DNA of 64,000 bases from Microbispora sp. H11081 (GCF_012999535.1 NZ_JABBWV010000004.1:434001-498000), one strand, 5' to 3'. Numbered from the stretch's first letter, positions 35,188 to 43,461 are shown. Numbers and translations: made by a program. Notes: generated by a model from the sequence alone, not told the origin.

Positions 35188-36069
35188 CTAAGCGGTGAGG
35201 GGCAGAAACAGGTCGCCGTGTTCCGCCACCCGGTCGAGCACGTCGGGAGCGGTGAACACCAACTGGTCCGGGCTGTCGCACGCCTCGACCTCCTCCCACA
35301 GCAGGGGAGTTGACGCGGTCGGCCGCCGGGCGGCGCGCAGCGAGTAGGGCGCGATGGTCGTCTTGGCCGGGTTGTTCTGGCTCCAGTCGATGAAGACCTT
35401 GCCCGGCCGTTCCTTCTTCGCCATCACGCTGGTCACGAACGGGTGCTCCGCCTGCATCCGCCGGGCAAGCGCCTTGGCGTAGTCGGACGTGCCCGGCCCC
35501 CGGTCCCAGGGGACGTAGAGCTGCATGCCCTTCTGCCCGCTGGTCTTGGGACGGCAGTCCAAGCCGTCGTCCGCCAGGGCCTCCCGCAGCAGGACGGCGA
35601 CGCGGCAGCAGTCGACGATGGTGGCCGGTGCGCCGGGGTCGAGGTCGAAGACCAGGGTGTCGGGCGGCTGCGGCTCGCCGTCCTTGGCCACCCGCCACAT
35701 CGGCACGTGGATCTCCAGGGCGGCCAGGTTGGCGTAGTAGACCAGGGCCGGCAGGTCCTCCACGACCGCGAAGTCGATCTCCTCGCGGTTCTTGGTGCTG
35801 CCCGGCGCGGGCAGGGTCACCGTACGGATCCAGTCGGGCGTGTGCTCCGGGGCGTTCTTCTCGAAGAAGAACTGGCCCTCGACGCCGTTCGGATAACGCT
35901 TGACCGTGAGCGGGCGTCCCTTCAGGTGCGGCAGCAGGACCGGCGCGATCCGGGTGTAGTAGTCGATCACTTCGGCCTTGGTGAACGCAGCGCCGGGATA
36001 GAGGACCTTGTCCAGGTTGGTCAGGGTAAGCAGGCGGCCCTCGGTCTTCACCCGCACCTTCTCGGTCAT
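35188..36069 (-). CDS. ligD: LigD-type primase-polymerase domain protein for non-homologous end joining
   Basis: The 293-residue protein begins 'TEKVRVKTEGRLLTLTNLDK' and 'VLYPGAAFTKAEVIDYYTRI', typical of stand-alone LigD polymerase domains. Catalytic features include 'VKRYPNGVEGQFFFEKNAPE', 'DTLVFDLDPG' (DxD metal ligands), and 'TSGQKGMQLYVPWDRGPG'. It fills gaps at broken DNA ends. Its ATG overlaps the ligase stop by 4 bases (ATGA), so the two are coupled; Ku is divergent next door. In mycobacteria these domains are fused with a nuclease in one LigD protein; here they are separate. Confidence 0.93.
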   Translation of the reverse strand: MTEKVRVKTEGRLLTLTNLDKVLYPGAAFTKAEVIDYYTRIAPVLLPHLKGRPLTVKRYPNGVEGQFFFEKNAPEHTPDWIRTVTLPAPGSTKNREEIDFAVVEDLPALVYYANLAALEIHVPMWRVAKDGEPQPPDTLVFDLDPGAPATIVDCCRVAVLLREALADDGLDCRPKTSGQKGMQLYVPWDRGPGTSDYAKALARRMQAEHPFVTSVMAKKERPGKVFIDWSQNNPAKTTIAPYSLRAARRPTASTPLLWEEVEACDSPDQLVFTAPDVLDRVAEHGDLFLPLTA

Positions 36070-37022
36070 CCCTGCTCCTCCCGCCGCACGTCCGCGGGCA
36101 CCCTGTCCACGCGCACGCCCCGCCACACAGGGTTGCGCAGCCGCCCGTCCCGCGTCCACATCGTGAACGCCACCTCGCCCACCACCTCGGGCCTGACCCA
36201 CCGGGCGTTCCTGGAGATCTCCCTCGGCAGCCCGTCCGAGAAGGGGCTCTGCCCGATCTCGAGCGGCTCAATCAGCCGGAGCAGGTCGCCGAGCATCGCG
36301 TCGGTGAACCCGGTGCCCACGTGGCCGGCGAACAGGAATCGGCCCGGGGAGCCTCCGGCGTACACGCCGAGCAGGAGCGAGCCGACGCCGCCCGCGCGGC
36401 GGCCCTTGCCGGGCCGCCAGCCGCCGACGACGACCTCGGCGGTGAGCAGGTTCTTGACCTTGATCCACCATTCCGTCCTGCGCCCCGGGCGGTACGGCGA
36501 GTCGAGGCGCTTGGCGACCACGCCTTCGAGCCCCTGCCGCCTGGTGGCCTCCAGCACCGCGGGCTCGCAGGGGAAGTGGGGCGGCGCGCCCACGCCGAGC
36601 GAGTCGAGCAGGGCCCGCCGGTCCCGGTACGGCACGTCGAGCAGCGTGTGCCCGTCGAGGTGGAGCAGGTCGAAGGGCAGGTAGGAGACCGGCAGCCGGC
36701 CGAGCAGGTGGGCGCCGGCGGGATCGGTGATGTGCATGCGCTTCTGCAGCCGGGCGAAGCTGGGCCGGCCGTCGAGGTCGAAGGCCACCACCTCGCCGTC
36801 GACGACCGCCCTGCGGCCGGCCAGCGGCGCGAGGGCGGCGGAGATCTCCGGATACCGGGAGGTGAAGTCGGCGCCGTGCCGTCCGGTGACCCGCACGCCG
36901 CCGTCGACGTACGCGAGCGCGCGGATGCCGTCCCACTTCACCTCCAGCGCGTACGCCTCGGCGTCGAGAGGGATTTCTCCTGGAATGGCAAGCATCGGCT
37001 CGATCGGATACGGCACCGCCAT
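36066..37022 (-). CDS. ATP-dependent DNA ligase (LigD ligase-domain type)
   Basis: The 318-residue protein has the nucleotidyl-transfer motif 'LEVKWDGIRALAYVDGG' with the adenylated Lys, 'VVDGEVVAFDLDGRPSF', 'LEGVVAKRLDSPYRPGRR', and motif V 'TEWWIKVKNLLTAEVVVGGW'. The OB-fold lies in the last 100 residues. It seals ends in Ku-dependent end joining. The ATG at 37022 gives 'MAVPYPIEPMLA', the usual N-terminus; longer readings run into the ku promoter. Confidence 0.93.
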   Translation of the reverse strand: MAVPYPIEPMLAIPGEIPLDAEAYALEVKWDGIRALAYVDGGVRVTGRHGADFTSRYPEISAALAPLAGRRAVVDGEVVAFDLDGRPSFARLQKRMHITDPAGAHLLGRLPVSYLPFDLLHLDGHTLLDVPYRDRRALLDSLGVGAPPHFPCEPAVLEATRRQGLEGVVAKRLDSPYRPGRRTEWWIKVKNLLTAEVVVGGWRPGKGRRAGGVGSLLLGVYAGGSPGRFLFAGHVGTGFTDAMLGDLLRLIEPLEIGQSPFSDGLPREISRNARWVRPEVVGEVAFTMWTRDGRLRNPVWRGVRVDRVPADVRREEQG

Positions 37023-37098
37023 AGTGGGTACCTGCCCATCGGGTGACTCCCTTGAATCCACCATAGCGTTGTTCGAACACAGAGACGAGAATGTGGCT

Positions 37099-38040
37099 AT
37101 GCGCAGCATCTGGAAAGGCGCGATCTCGTTCGGTCTTGTCACCATCCCGGTGAAGCTCTACTCGGCGACCGAGCAGAAGGACGTGGCGTTCCACCAGGTG
37201 CACAGGGAGGACGGCGGGCGGATCAAGTACAAGCGGGTCTGCTCGGTCGACGGCGAAGAGGTGCCGTACTCCGACATCGCCAAGGGATACGAACTCGCCA
37301 CCGGCGAGATGGTCGTGCTGACCGACGAGGACTTCTCCGACCTGCCGCTGACCACCTCGCGCAGGATCGACGTGCTGCAGTTCACCCCCGCGGAGCAGAT
37401 CGACCCCATTTACTTCGCCAAGTCGTACTACCTGGAGCCGGACGGGCAGGGCGCCAAGCCGTACGTGCTGCTGCGGGACGCGCTGGAGCGCTCGGGACAG
37501 GTGGCGGTCGTGAAGATCGCCCTGCGGCAGCGCGAGTCGCTGGCCGCGCTCCGCGTGCGTGACGGCGTCTTCGTGCTGGAGACCATGCTCTGGCCGGACG
37601 AGATCCGCGAGGCCGACTTCGGGTTCCTGGAGGAGGACGTCGACGTACGTCCCCAGGAGCTGAAGATGGCCGAGTCCCTGATCGAGACCATGGTGGCGGA
37701 CTTCGACCCCACCGAGTACAAGGACGCCTACCGCGAGGCGCTGCAGGAGGTCATCGAGGCCAAGGTGGCGGGCAGGGAACTGGTCGCGCCCGAGGTGCCC
37801 ACGGAGGCCGGTCCCGCCGTCGACCTGATGGCCGCGCTGCGGGCCAGCGTGGAAGCGGCCAAGCGGGAGCGCCAGGGCGTCACCGCGGCCAAGCCGGCCG
37901 GTGGAGCCGCCAAGACGAAGGCCGCCGCCTCCGGCACGAAGTCCGCCGACGCAGGCGCCGCAGGCAGGAAGGCCGGATCGAACGGAGCCGGCGAGGAGGA
38001 GAAGGCGCCCAAGAAGCGGAAGACGCGCCGCTCGGCCTGA
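37099..38040 (+). CDS. ku: Ku protein, DNA double-strand break end binding
   Basis: The 313-residue product starts 'MRSIWKGAISFGLVTIPVKL' and has 'KYKRVCSVDGEEVPYSDIAK', 'AEQIDPIYFAKSYYLEP' and 'YKDAYREALQEVIEAK', the bacterial Ku core. It ends with a long Lys/Ala-rich basic tail ('KAPKKRKTRRSA') as in Streptomyces and Mycobacterium long Ku forms that bind DNA more tightly. It is divergent from the ligase/polymerase pair, with about 75 bases of shared promoter region. Confidence 0.95.
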   Translation: MRSIWKGAISFGLVTIPVKLYSATEQKDVAFHQVHREDGGRIKYKRVCSVDGEEVPYSDIAKGYELATGEMVVLTDEDFSDLPLTTSRRIDVLQFTPAEQIDPIYFAKSYYLEPDGQGAKPYVLLRDALERSGQVAVVKIALRQRESLAALRVRDGVFVLETMLWPDEIREADFGFLEEDVDVRPQELKMAESLIETMVADFDPTEYKDAYREALQEVIEAKVAGRELVAPEVPTEAGPAVDLMAALRASVEAAKRERQGVTAAKPAGGAAKTKAAASGTKSADAGAAGRKAGSNGAGEEEKAPKKRKTRRSA

Positions 38041-38078
38041 CACGTCAGGTCTGTGCTTTCCTCACGTCGATGCTGAGG

Positions 38079-38111
38079 AGCCCCGGCGGGTCGTCCCGCC
38101 GGGGCTTTCTT
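38079..38111 (+). terminator. Rho-independent terminator after ku
   Basis: AGCCCCGGCGGG (38079-38090), loop TCGT, CCCGCCGGGGCT (38095-38106), then TTCTT. The perfect 12-bp stem and T-rich tail make this a strong terminator. It may also serve the convergent P1 gene. Confidence 0.9.
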
Positions 38112-38253
38112 CACGGTACGGAAGCGGGTGATTCGTAAAGGGCCGCAGGCTCGCGGCCGCCCGGTCACCGCCGTCCGGTCATCACGGAGATGGCGGAGGC
38201 GTGATCAGGGCGAGCCCCGGCGGCCCCGTACGAGTGGGTGTCACCCGTCAGCG

Positions 38254-38562
38254 TCAGTCGTCGTCGTCGCCGTCGATCTCGATGACGGCGTCACCGGATG
38301 CGAAGGCCACGTTCTTCCGGTGGACCTTCTTCTCCTTCTTGAACTTGAAGACGCGGAAATCGTTGCGGTTCTCCAGCTTGTTGCGGTTCTTGTTGCAGTT
38401 GCGAGCGCGCCTGCAGCCGTCCGGGCCGTGCCACCAGGAGCTGGACATCGTGGTGGTGGTCGGGGTGGAGGCGTGGGCGGTGGTGGCGGTCAGCGCGAGA
38501 GCGCCGCCGGTCATCGCCGCGCTGATCGCGAGGCCGGTGATGACGTTCCGGAATTTGGGCAT
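38254..38562 (-). CDS. Small secreted protein P1 of the 38-45 kb array
   Basis: The 102-residue product has a signal peptide 'MPKFRNVITGLAISAAMTGG' ending near 'TTAHA' (cleavage about residue 31), almost the same as in P2-P6. The mature part starts Thr/Ser-rich, has 'WWHGPDGCRRARNCNKNRNK' with two cysteines, a Lys-rich segment 'VFKFKKEKKVHRKNVAFASG' and ends 'DAVIEIDGDDDD'. GAGGAGGG precedes the ATG. It differs from P2-P6 in its mature sequence but has the same pre-ribosome-site element (GGGCAATCCATCCTTTGAGGA). Function unknown; not similar to any family I can name. Confidence 0.85.
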   Translation of the reverse strand: MPKFRNVITGLAISAAMTGGALALTATTAHASTPTTTTMSSSWWHGPDGCRRARNCNKNRNKLENRNDFRVFKFKKEKKVHRKNVAFASGDAVIEIDGDDDD

Positions 38563-38970
38563 AGAGGCCCTCCTCAAAGGATGGATTGCCCGTGGTTCCG
38601 ACATCCCCACTACTGCCGGGAATGTCCGATGATGGCCGATATGTCCGGTCATCGCCGTGATGTCTAGATTGCCGAGAGGGCCGAGAACCAAACGCGGCGG
38701 TGAGGAGTTTGATCTCTCGTTACGGCTTGATACGGCCGGATAGGCGACTGCTGACTGAATCAGCGGCCGGCCTCCGATTCGCCGGTTGCGGGACGGGGTA
38801 GACGGCGGAGCCGCGTTTCCCCGTGACGGCCTTCCCCAACCCTCCGCCGAGGCTGTTTCCCCGGCGGTCTCGCGGCTCCGGCAGCGTGGCCGTGCCCGTA
38901 CGCGGCGGTCCGTCCCGGCCGTACGGGTTTCGTCGTGTGCGGCGGCGGATCGGGGGGTCCGCGATTCACG
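38563..38970. other. P1 leader and gap up to the P2 terminator
   Basis: The part next to P1 holds a hairpin (38598-38608 with 38618-38627), similar to hairpin B of the other leaders, and several copies of a ATGTCCG/CGGACAT motif (38622, 38640, 38648). The GTTTGTC box and hairpin A are absent. I see no gene in the rest. Confidence 0.6.
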
Positions 38971-39011
38971 GAAAAAAGTCAGGGCTCCGGCGGACATATC
39001 CGCCGGAGCCC
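38971..39011 (-). terminator. Rho-independent terminator of P2
   Basis: On the minus strand GGGCTCCGGCGGA pairs with TCCGCCGGAGCCC around a four-base loop, followed by TGACTTTTTT. It lies 170 bases after the P2 stop. Confidence 0.9.
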
Positions 39012-39181
39012 GTGTCTCATGTCCGGAACGATGAATCAGCGATTCCGGAGATGCGTTTTCGATGAACCGTCCGCCCGCACTCCGCGTCCCCCTGTCCGGC
39101 GGACGGAGGCGTGAGAGCGGATCAGCGCTCCTGGTCCTCCGTCACCGGCACAAGGGATTGGCGGTGCGGGTCGGGCACTCA

Positions 39182-39844
39182 CTAGCGCAGGTTGTTGTGG
39201 AACCGGTTGTTGTTGAGCTGGTCGCGGACGTTCCACCAGTGGTTGTTGTTCAGCCAGTGGTTGTTGAACCAGTTGTTGTCGCGGTTCGTCTTGTCCTGGA
39301 AGCCGAGGGCCACGTCCTTGGCGACGACGCCGAAGGCGGAGTGGTCGTCACGGGCGTCCTTGTAGAGGCCCTGGTTCCAGAAGCCCTGCTGGTTCCACCA
39401 GGAGTTGTCGCCCCGGTTGTTGGCGAGGTTGTTCAGGTTGCCGTTGTTGCCACCCTCGTTGAGGCCGTTGCCGAGGCCACCGGCCCCGCAGCCGCCGCTG
39501 CCGCAGTTGTTACCCGGGCCGAAGCCGAAGTTGTTGAACGGCACGGTCTGGTTGAAGAAGGCGGGGGTGCCGTTGTTGCCCTGGGCGATACCGCCGGTGC
39601 CACCCCGGTTGCCGTTGGCGACGCCGTCGTCGTTGCCGGAGTTGAAGCCGGGGAAGAACCCGAAGTTGCCGAGACCTGTGTTGTCCTGGGCGATGCCGCC
39701 GGTGCCCCCGCGATTGCCGTCGGCGACGCCGTTGTTGTCACGACCCAGGTCGGCGCTGGCGGCGGTGGCCCCCAGAGCGATGGCACCGCCGATAACCGCG
39801 GTGCTGAGCGCGAGGCCTGCGATGATCTTGTTCAGCATGGGCAT
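39182..39844 (-). CDS. Secreted Asn-rich protein P2 of the 38-45 kb array
   Basis: The 220-residue product begins 'MPMLNKIIAGLALSTAVIGG' with predicted cleavage after 'TAASA' (about residue 31). The mature chain is unusually rich in Asn, Gly, Phe and Trp. It holds two copies of a 16-residue unit ('DGNRGGTGGIAQDN', 'NGNRGGTGGIAQGN'), a Gly/Cys patch 'NNCGSGGCGAGG', then the C-terminal block shared with P3 and P4: 'WWNQQGFWNQGLYKDARDD', 'FGVVAKDVALGFQDKTNRDN', 'NWFNNHWLNNNHWWNVRDQL'. AAGGAGG lies 7 bases before the ATG. Low-complexity Q/N-rich secreted chains can form amyloid; that is an inference here. Stop gives 'NNLR' as in P3. Confidence 0.9.
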   Translation of the reverse strand: MPMLNKIIAGLALSTAVIGGAIALGATAASADLGRDNNGVADGNRGGTGGIAQDNTGLGNFGFFPGFNSGNDDGVANGNRGGTGGIAQGNNGTPAFFNQTVPFNNFGFGPGNNCGSGGCGAGGLGNGLNEGGNNGNLNNLANNRGDNSWWNQQGFWNQGLYKDARDDHSAFGVVAKDVALGFQDKTNRDNNWFNNHWLNNNHWWNVRDQLNNNRFHNNLR

Positions 39845-39994
39845 TATGTATCCTCCTTGGCAGGATTCGATTTCGATTGCCCTTATAGTCGGGGACATTT
39901 CTCGCCTTTCACGATGCGGGAAATGCCTTTATGGCCCCTATTGGGCCCTGCTCCCTACGCTAGCTGTGATTTCCTCTCGGCCTGCGTGACAAAC
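39845..39994 (-). promoter_or_regulatory. P2 leader: GTTTGTC box, two hairpins and pre-ribosome-site element
   Basis: In the gene direction: GTTTGTCA (39987-39994), hairpin A GGGCCC-AATA-GGGGCC (39933-39948), hairpin B with GGCATTTCCCGC / GCGAGAAATGTCC (39893-39927), then GGGCAATCGAAATCGAATCC and the AAGGAGG site before ATG. The same order and spacing occur before P3, P4 and P6. Confidence 0.75.
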
Positions 39995-40705
39995 GAGTAT
40001 CTGACGCCTTTGATCAATGATTAGCTACTTATAAGCTTGATTCGATGGATAATGCGCCTTTTGTGTGAAAGGTACGATTTGCCCCCCCGGCGGGAGTCGT
40101 GGTGAGAAGGCGGCGAGCGGGAGGGGTGGCCGGCGGAACTCGTGCGGATGGGTGGAGTCGCCGGTAGCTGACACCCGACCGGTTTCGAGCCGTCGTCCCG
40201 CGCGCGGGACGACGGGCGCAGCGGGTGGGGCAGCAGGCTGAGGCAGCGGAGTGGGGCTGCGGGTGGAGCAGCGGGGTGGGCGTCCGGTCGGACTGGCGCC
40301 GCGAGGGCGGCCGGGCTCTGCCGGAGGGGCGACTTCGCCGGGTTCGCCGGCTCTGTTCGCGGGGGGTGGCGCTGCCCCTGCTCACTGCCTGTGTGCGCCG
40401 GCTCTGTTCTCCGGCTCTGTTCTCCGGCCGGAGTGGTGCTTCGCGGTGGGGGAGTGCACCGCAGGTCCGGCGGTGACCTCGGTGGCGCTTGGACGCTCCG
40501 ACCGGGTGCGCCCGGGCGGGGTGCGTCCGGGCGGGGTGCGTCCGGGGTGCGTCCGGGGTGGGGGAGGTCGCGCGGACCGGACGACGGAGCGCGGGGGAAG
40601 GGGCGGGGAAGGTAGGTGTGCCACCGGGGTGCGGTCGCCGCGGATTCGGCGACGGTGGGGCGGACGGTGGGGCGGACGGTGGGGCGTCGGTGCGGCGTAT
40701 GGGAC
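39995..40705. other. Gap between P2 promoter and P3 terminator
   Basis: The first 80 bases are AT-rich (TTGATCAAAGG near 40010) and probably belong to the P2 control region. From 40090 on the sequence is G-rich, with simple repeats (see 40347-40690), and I see no gene. Readings on both strands give only Arg/Pro/Gly-rich nonsense. Confidence 0.6.
40347..40690. repeat. Cluster of short tandem repeats
   Basis: Three separate arrays are present: ccggctctgttct at 40398-40410 and 40411-40423 (a third copy near 40348); a 15-bp unit gtgcgyccgggcggg at 40506-40520 and 40521-40535 with shortened copies to about 40560; and gacggtggggcg three times at 40651-40686. They lie in the non-coding gap between P2 and P3. 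Confidence 0.8.
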
Positions 40706-40738
40706 AGGGCCCCGGCGGAAGTTTCCCGCCGGGGCCCT
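40706..40738 (-). terminator. Hairpin terminator of P3
   Basis: AGGGCCCCGGCGGA and TCCCGCCGGGGCCCT form a 14-bp stem around a short loop. It lies about 205 bases after the P3 stop. There is no T-tract on the minus strand. Confidence 0.75.
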
Positions 40739-40943
40739 TAATTGGTGCGTTTGAGGTTGAGTCGGCCGCTTCCCGGTGGCGAATCGCTCAGGGAGCATTC
40801 GCCCTGCCGGAGAAGCGTCTCTGCATTCAACGACGCCGCTCTGGCGGACGGGGCGCAGAACCTTGGCGGGTTATCGCCCGGGTCCTACCCCTCACCGCGG
40901 AGATGTGGCGCGGTCACTCGCAGGGCCTGTTGACGGCACCCTC

Positions 40944-41456
40944 TTAGCGCAGGTTGTTGTTGAACCAGTTGTTGTGCAGCTGGTCACGGTTGTTGAACAG
41001 GTTGTTGTGCTGCCACCAGTTGTTGTTGAACCAGTTGTTGTCGCGGTTCGTCTTGTCCTGGAAGCCGAGGGCGACGTCCTTGGCGACGAGGCCGAACCCG
41101 GACGTGTCGTTCAGGCGGTCCGCGAACAGGCCCTGGTTCCAGAAGCCCTGCTGGTTCCACAGGTTGTTGTTGTTCCAGTTGTTCTGCTCGTGGTTCTGGA
41201 TCGGCGTCCGGTTGTTGTTGTTGTTGTTCGGCACCTGGTTGACGAACACAGGGAAGTTACGCTCGAACGGAATGAAGTTGTCCTGGGCGATGCCGCCGGT
41301 GCCTCCGCGGTTGCCGTTTGCGACGCCGTCGCGACCGCCGTTGTCGCACCCGCCCGAGCACGACGCGTTCGCAGCCACGGCCCCCATGGCCAGCGCGCCG
41401 CCGATGACGGCGGTGCTGAGAGCGAACTGTGCGACGATCTTCTTGAACTTGGGCAT
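40944..41456 (-). CDS. Secreted Asn-rich protein P3 of the 38-45 kb array
   Basis: The 170-residue product starts 'MPKFKKIVAQFALSTAVIGG' with cleavage after 'AANA'. The mature chain has 'CSGGCDNGG', one copy of the unit 'DGVANGNRGGTGGIAQDN' found twice in P2, an Asn run ('VPNNNNNNRTPIQNHEQNNW'), and the shared block 'LWNQQGFWNQGLFADRLND', 'FGLVAKDVALGFQDKTNRDN' and 'WFNNNWWQHNNLFNNRDQL'. It ends 'NNNLR'. It is the closest relative of P2. AGGGGGAC lies just before the ATG. Predicted extracellular; function unknown. Confidence 0.9.
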   Translation of the reverse strand: MPKFKKIVAQFALSTAVIGGALAMGAVAANASCSGGCDNGGRDGVANGNRGGTGGIAQDNFIPFERNFPVFVNQVPNNNNNNRTPIQNHEQNNWNNNNLWNQQGFWNQGLFADRLNDTSGFGLVAKDVALGFQDKTNRDNNWFNNNWWQHNNLFNNRDQLHNNWFNNNLR

Positions 41457-41601
41457 TGCGTGTCCCCCTTGACAGGATTTCGATTGCCCTGATTCTTGAG
41501 GCGATTCCGGGCCTCGCGGCCCTTTGGAATTGCCCGATGGCCCCCGTTTGGAGCTTGGTTCCTGCGATTACGTTCATTTCCTGGGCGGCTGGGTGACAAA
41601 C
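41457..41601 (-). promoter_or_regulatory. P3 leader: GTTTGTC box, two hairpins and pre-ribosome-site element
   Basis: GTTTGTCA lies at 41594-41601, hairpin A GCTCC-AAAC-GGGGGC at 41539-41554, and hairpin B GGCAATTCC / GGAATCGCC at 41500-41534. GGGCAATCGAAATCCTGTCA and AAGGGGGAC precede the ATG. A CGGACATT-like box (here CAGACATTTCG) lies about 75 bases further upstream at 41676-41690. Confidence 0.75.
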
Positions 41602-42072
41602 GGTTCTCCCGGCCTTTTAATCAATACTTAGACCTATATGACGGCTATTAAAGCCATTAGGGTCAATATGTCGCGAAATGTCTGAATCGGGAAGCGTCGT
41701 GCCGCAACCTCAAGGCGTGGGAAGCGGAAGCGGAGCCGATGAGAGCCGTCGTAGCCAAGAGCGAACGCGTGGCCATACAGCCGCTTGCGGGCCTGGTGGC
41801 CCCTGTGAGCGCTGCGGCCTCGCGGCGCTGGTGAACGGCGCTGGTGAACCCCCTGCGGCCGTGCGGGACGGCACGGCCTTGCGGCCAGTAGGCCCCGGTG
41901 AACCGTGCCGCCTGTGAGCCGTGCTGCCTTGCGGCCCTCGTGGACCGGGCGGCCTTGTCGGACGGTACGGCGCTCGATCCGGACGGTGGTCGGCGTGTGC
42001 CGGCCGCGTGTCGGCCGCGTGCCGGGAATCCCGGGTCGCCGCCGGGTGCGGTGAAGCCGTCGGCGGACGGTG
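41602..42072. other. Gap between P3 promoter and P4 terminator
   Basis: It starts AT-rich (TTTTAATCAATACTTAG) in the P3 control region and turns into a low-complexity stretch with repeats such as ggcgctggtgaac (41828-41853) and variants of gtgaaccgtgccgcctgtgagc. No gene is seen. Confidence 0.6.
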
Positions 42073-42112
42073 AAAAAGTCAGGGCTCCGGCGAGAACGTC
42101 TCGCCGGAGCCC
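42073..42112 (-). terminator. Rho-independent terminator of P4
   Basis: GGGCTCCGGCGAGA and TCTCGCCGGAGCCC pair around 42083-42112, followed on the minus strand by TGACTTTTT. Sequence and tail are almost the same as in the P2 terminator. Confidence 0.9.
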
Positions 42113-42311
42113 TTTGCGTGTCATCCCTATGGTTCGAACGGCCGTTCCCGGATGGTGTCTCCATCACCTGGTGCGCGATGGGTCCGGGAGCGGGTGGCTG
42201 CGCTCAATGCGCCCTTTTCCTGGTCGGGTCGCATCGGCCAGGATCGTTGGTCGTCCTGGTCGTCACGTCATCCGGCCGATCGGAAGGCGGCGTTGCCTCG
42301 CAGGCCCCGCG

Positions 42312-42800
42312 TCAGAAGCCGTTGCCGAAGCCGGGGTTGTTCCACACGTTGTTGTTGTTCCGGTTGTTCATGAACGTGTTGTTGTTCCAGAAGCCGTTGT
42401 TGAACCAGTTGGTGTTCCGGTTCGTCTTGTCCTGGAAGGCGATGGCGGCGTTCTTGCCGATGATGGCGAACCCGGAGTTGTCGTCGACGTTGTCGGTGAA
42501 CGCGTTCTGGTTCCACATGCCCTGCTGGTTCCAGAACATGTTGTTGTCGTTGTTGCAGAAGCCGTTGCCGAAGCCGTTGCCGAAGCCTCCGCCACCGCAG
42601 CCGCCGCCGCACCCCTCATTGCCACCGAAGTCGATGGGAACGAAGTTGTTGAACATGGGCATTCCGCCGCCCAGGAAGCCGCCGCCGAAGCCGCCGCCGA
42701 AACCTTCGGCGTTCGCGGCGGTGGAGCTCATGGCGATGGCGCTGCCGGCGATGGCGGTGCCGAGAGCGAGCCCGGCGAAGACCGTCTTGAACTTGGGCAT
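42312..42800 (-). CDS. Secreted Asn/Gly-rich protein P4 of the 38-45 kb array
   Basis: The 162-residue product starts 'MPKFKTVFAGLALGTAIAGS' with cleavage after 'AANA'. The mature chain opens with Gly/Phe repeats ('EGFGGGFGGGFLGGG'), then 'NEGCGGGCGGGGFGNGFGNG', and the block shared with P2/P3: 'MFWNQQGMWNQNAFTDNVDD', 'FAIIGKNAAIAFQDKTNRNT' and 'NWFNNGFWNNNTFMNNRNNN'. AAGGGGGAC precedes the ATG. The conserved 'FQDKTNR' followed by Trp-Phe-Asn-Asn defines the P2-P4 family. Predicted extracellular; function unknown. Confidence 0.9.
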   Translation of the reverse strand: MPKFKTVFAGLALGTAIAGSAIAMSSTAANAEGFGGGFGGGFLGGGMPMFNNFVPIDFGGNEGCGGGCGGGGFGNGFGNGFCNNDNNMFWNQQGMWNQNAFTDNVDDNSGFAIIGKNAAIAFQDKTNRNTNWFNNGFWNNNTFMNNRNNNNVWNNPGFGNGF

Positions 42801-42943
42801 TGCTGTCCCCCTTGAAAGGATTGGATTTCCCCCGCATCCTCTTCGGCATTTCTCTTGGTGAGGAAGTGAGAAATGCCTTTGTGGCTCCGTGTGGAGCCGG
42901 GTTCCTGCGATACGTTGATGTCCGGTGGCCCAGCCCGACAAAC
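42801..42943 (-). promoter_or_regulatory. P4 leader: GTTTGTC box, two hairpins and pre-ribosome-site element
   Basis: GTTTGTC lies at 42937-42943, hairpin A GGCTCC-ACAC-GGAGCC at 42883-42898, hairpin B GGCATTTCTC / GAGAAATGCC (perfect 10 bp) at 42845-42877, then GGGGGAAATCCAATCCTTTC and AAGGGGGAC. AATCGGACATT lies about 76 bases upstream of the box (43019-43028). Confidence 0.8.
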
Positions 42944-43330
42944 GCCGCCTTATGGCTTTTGATCAGCTATTAGCAGCCTATGGAATGAATTAGAGGCAAA
43001 AGGGGCGACTTGTCCCATAATGTCCGATTCGAATCCACGGTGCACACGAGGGCGAAGGACCGGGACAAGCGACGGTGGAGTGCCGCGATCCGCCGAGGCA
43101 CGGCCGGTCGGGCTCAGGCGGGGGCGCTCCAGGAGACGAGAGACGAACCTGGTGAGGGGACGAGGCGGTCACGGCGTGGACGGCCCGGAGGAGGGCGATG
43201 GGCGCGGGGGAGGAGCGCAGAGGGGGACGGAGGAACGAGAGGCGGAGACGGCGGCCCAGGGGCCGCAGGGGCCCGCCGGCGCGTCCAGGGGCGGGCGCGG
43301 AGGGAGGCCCGAATCCGAATGTGCGACGAC
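42944..43330. other. Gap between P4 promoter and P5 terminator
   Basis: The first 80 bases resemble the other array promoters (CTGATCAAAAGCC, CGGACATTATGGG). The remainder (43050-43330) is G/A-rich without a gene. 'gattcgaatcc' at 43025 looks like a tRNA T-loop but no cloverleaf forms around it. Confidence 0.6.
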
Positions 43331-43388
43331 GAAAAGTGCCCGTGCTCACGTCGGGCGCGGAAATCCACGCCCAGGCGAGCACGGGCAC
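43331..43388 (-). terminator. Rho-independent terminator of P5
   Basis: GTGCCCGTGCTC (minus strand) pairs with GAGCACGGGCAC around a loop that itself contains a GGGCGTGG/CGCGCCC pairing, followed by TTTTCGTCG. A smaller hairpin CCCGGGCC-GGT-GGCCCGGG lies just before it at 43402-43420. Confidence 0.9.
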
Positions 43389-43461
43389 ATTTCATCCTGC
43401 TCCCGGGCCGGTGGCCCGGGGTTCAGCGTGGCCGGTCAGCCCGGCCTGTGGCGGACACGGA

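Noticed and set aside
40060-40800. Arg/Pro-rich open frames on both strands
   Set aside because: They arise from GC-rich tandem repeats, lack ribosome sites and have no recognisable domain.
43010-43060. tRNA gene suggested by gattcgaatcc
   Set aside because: No acceptor, D or anticodon stem can be formed around it.
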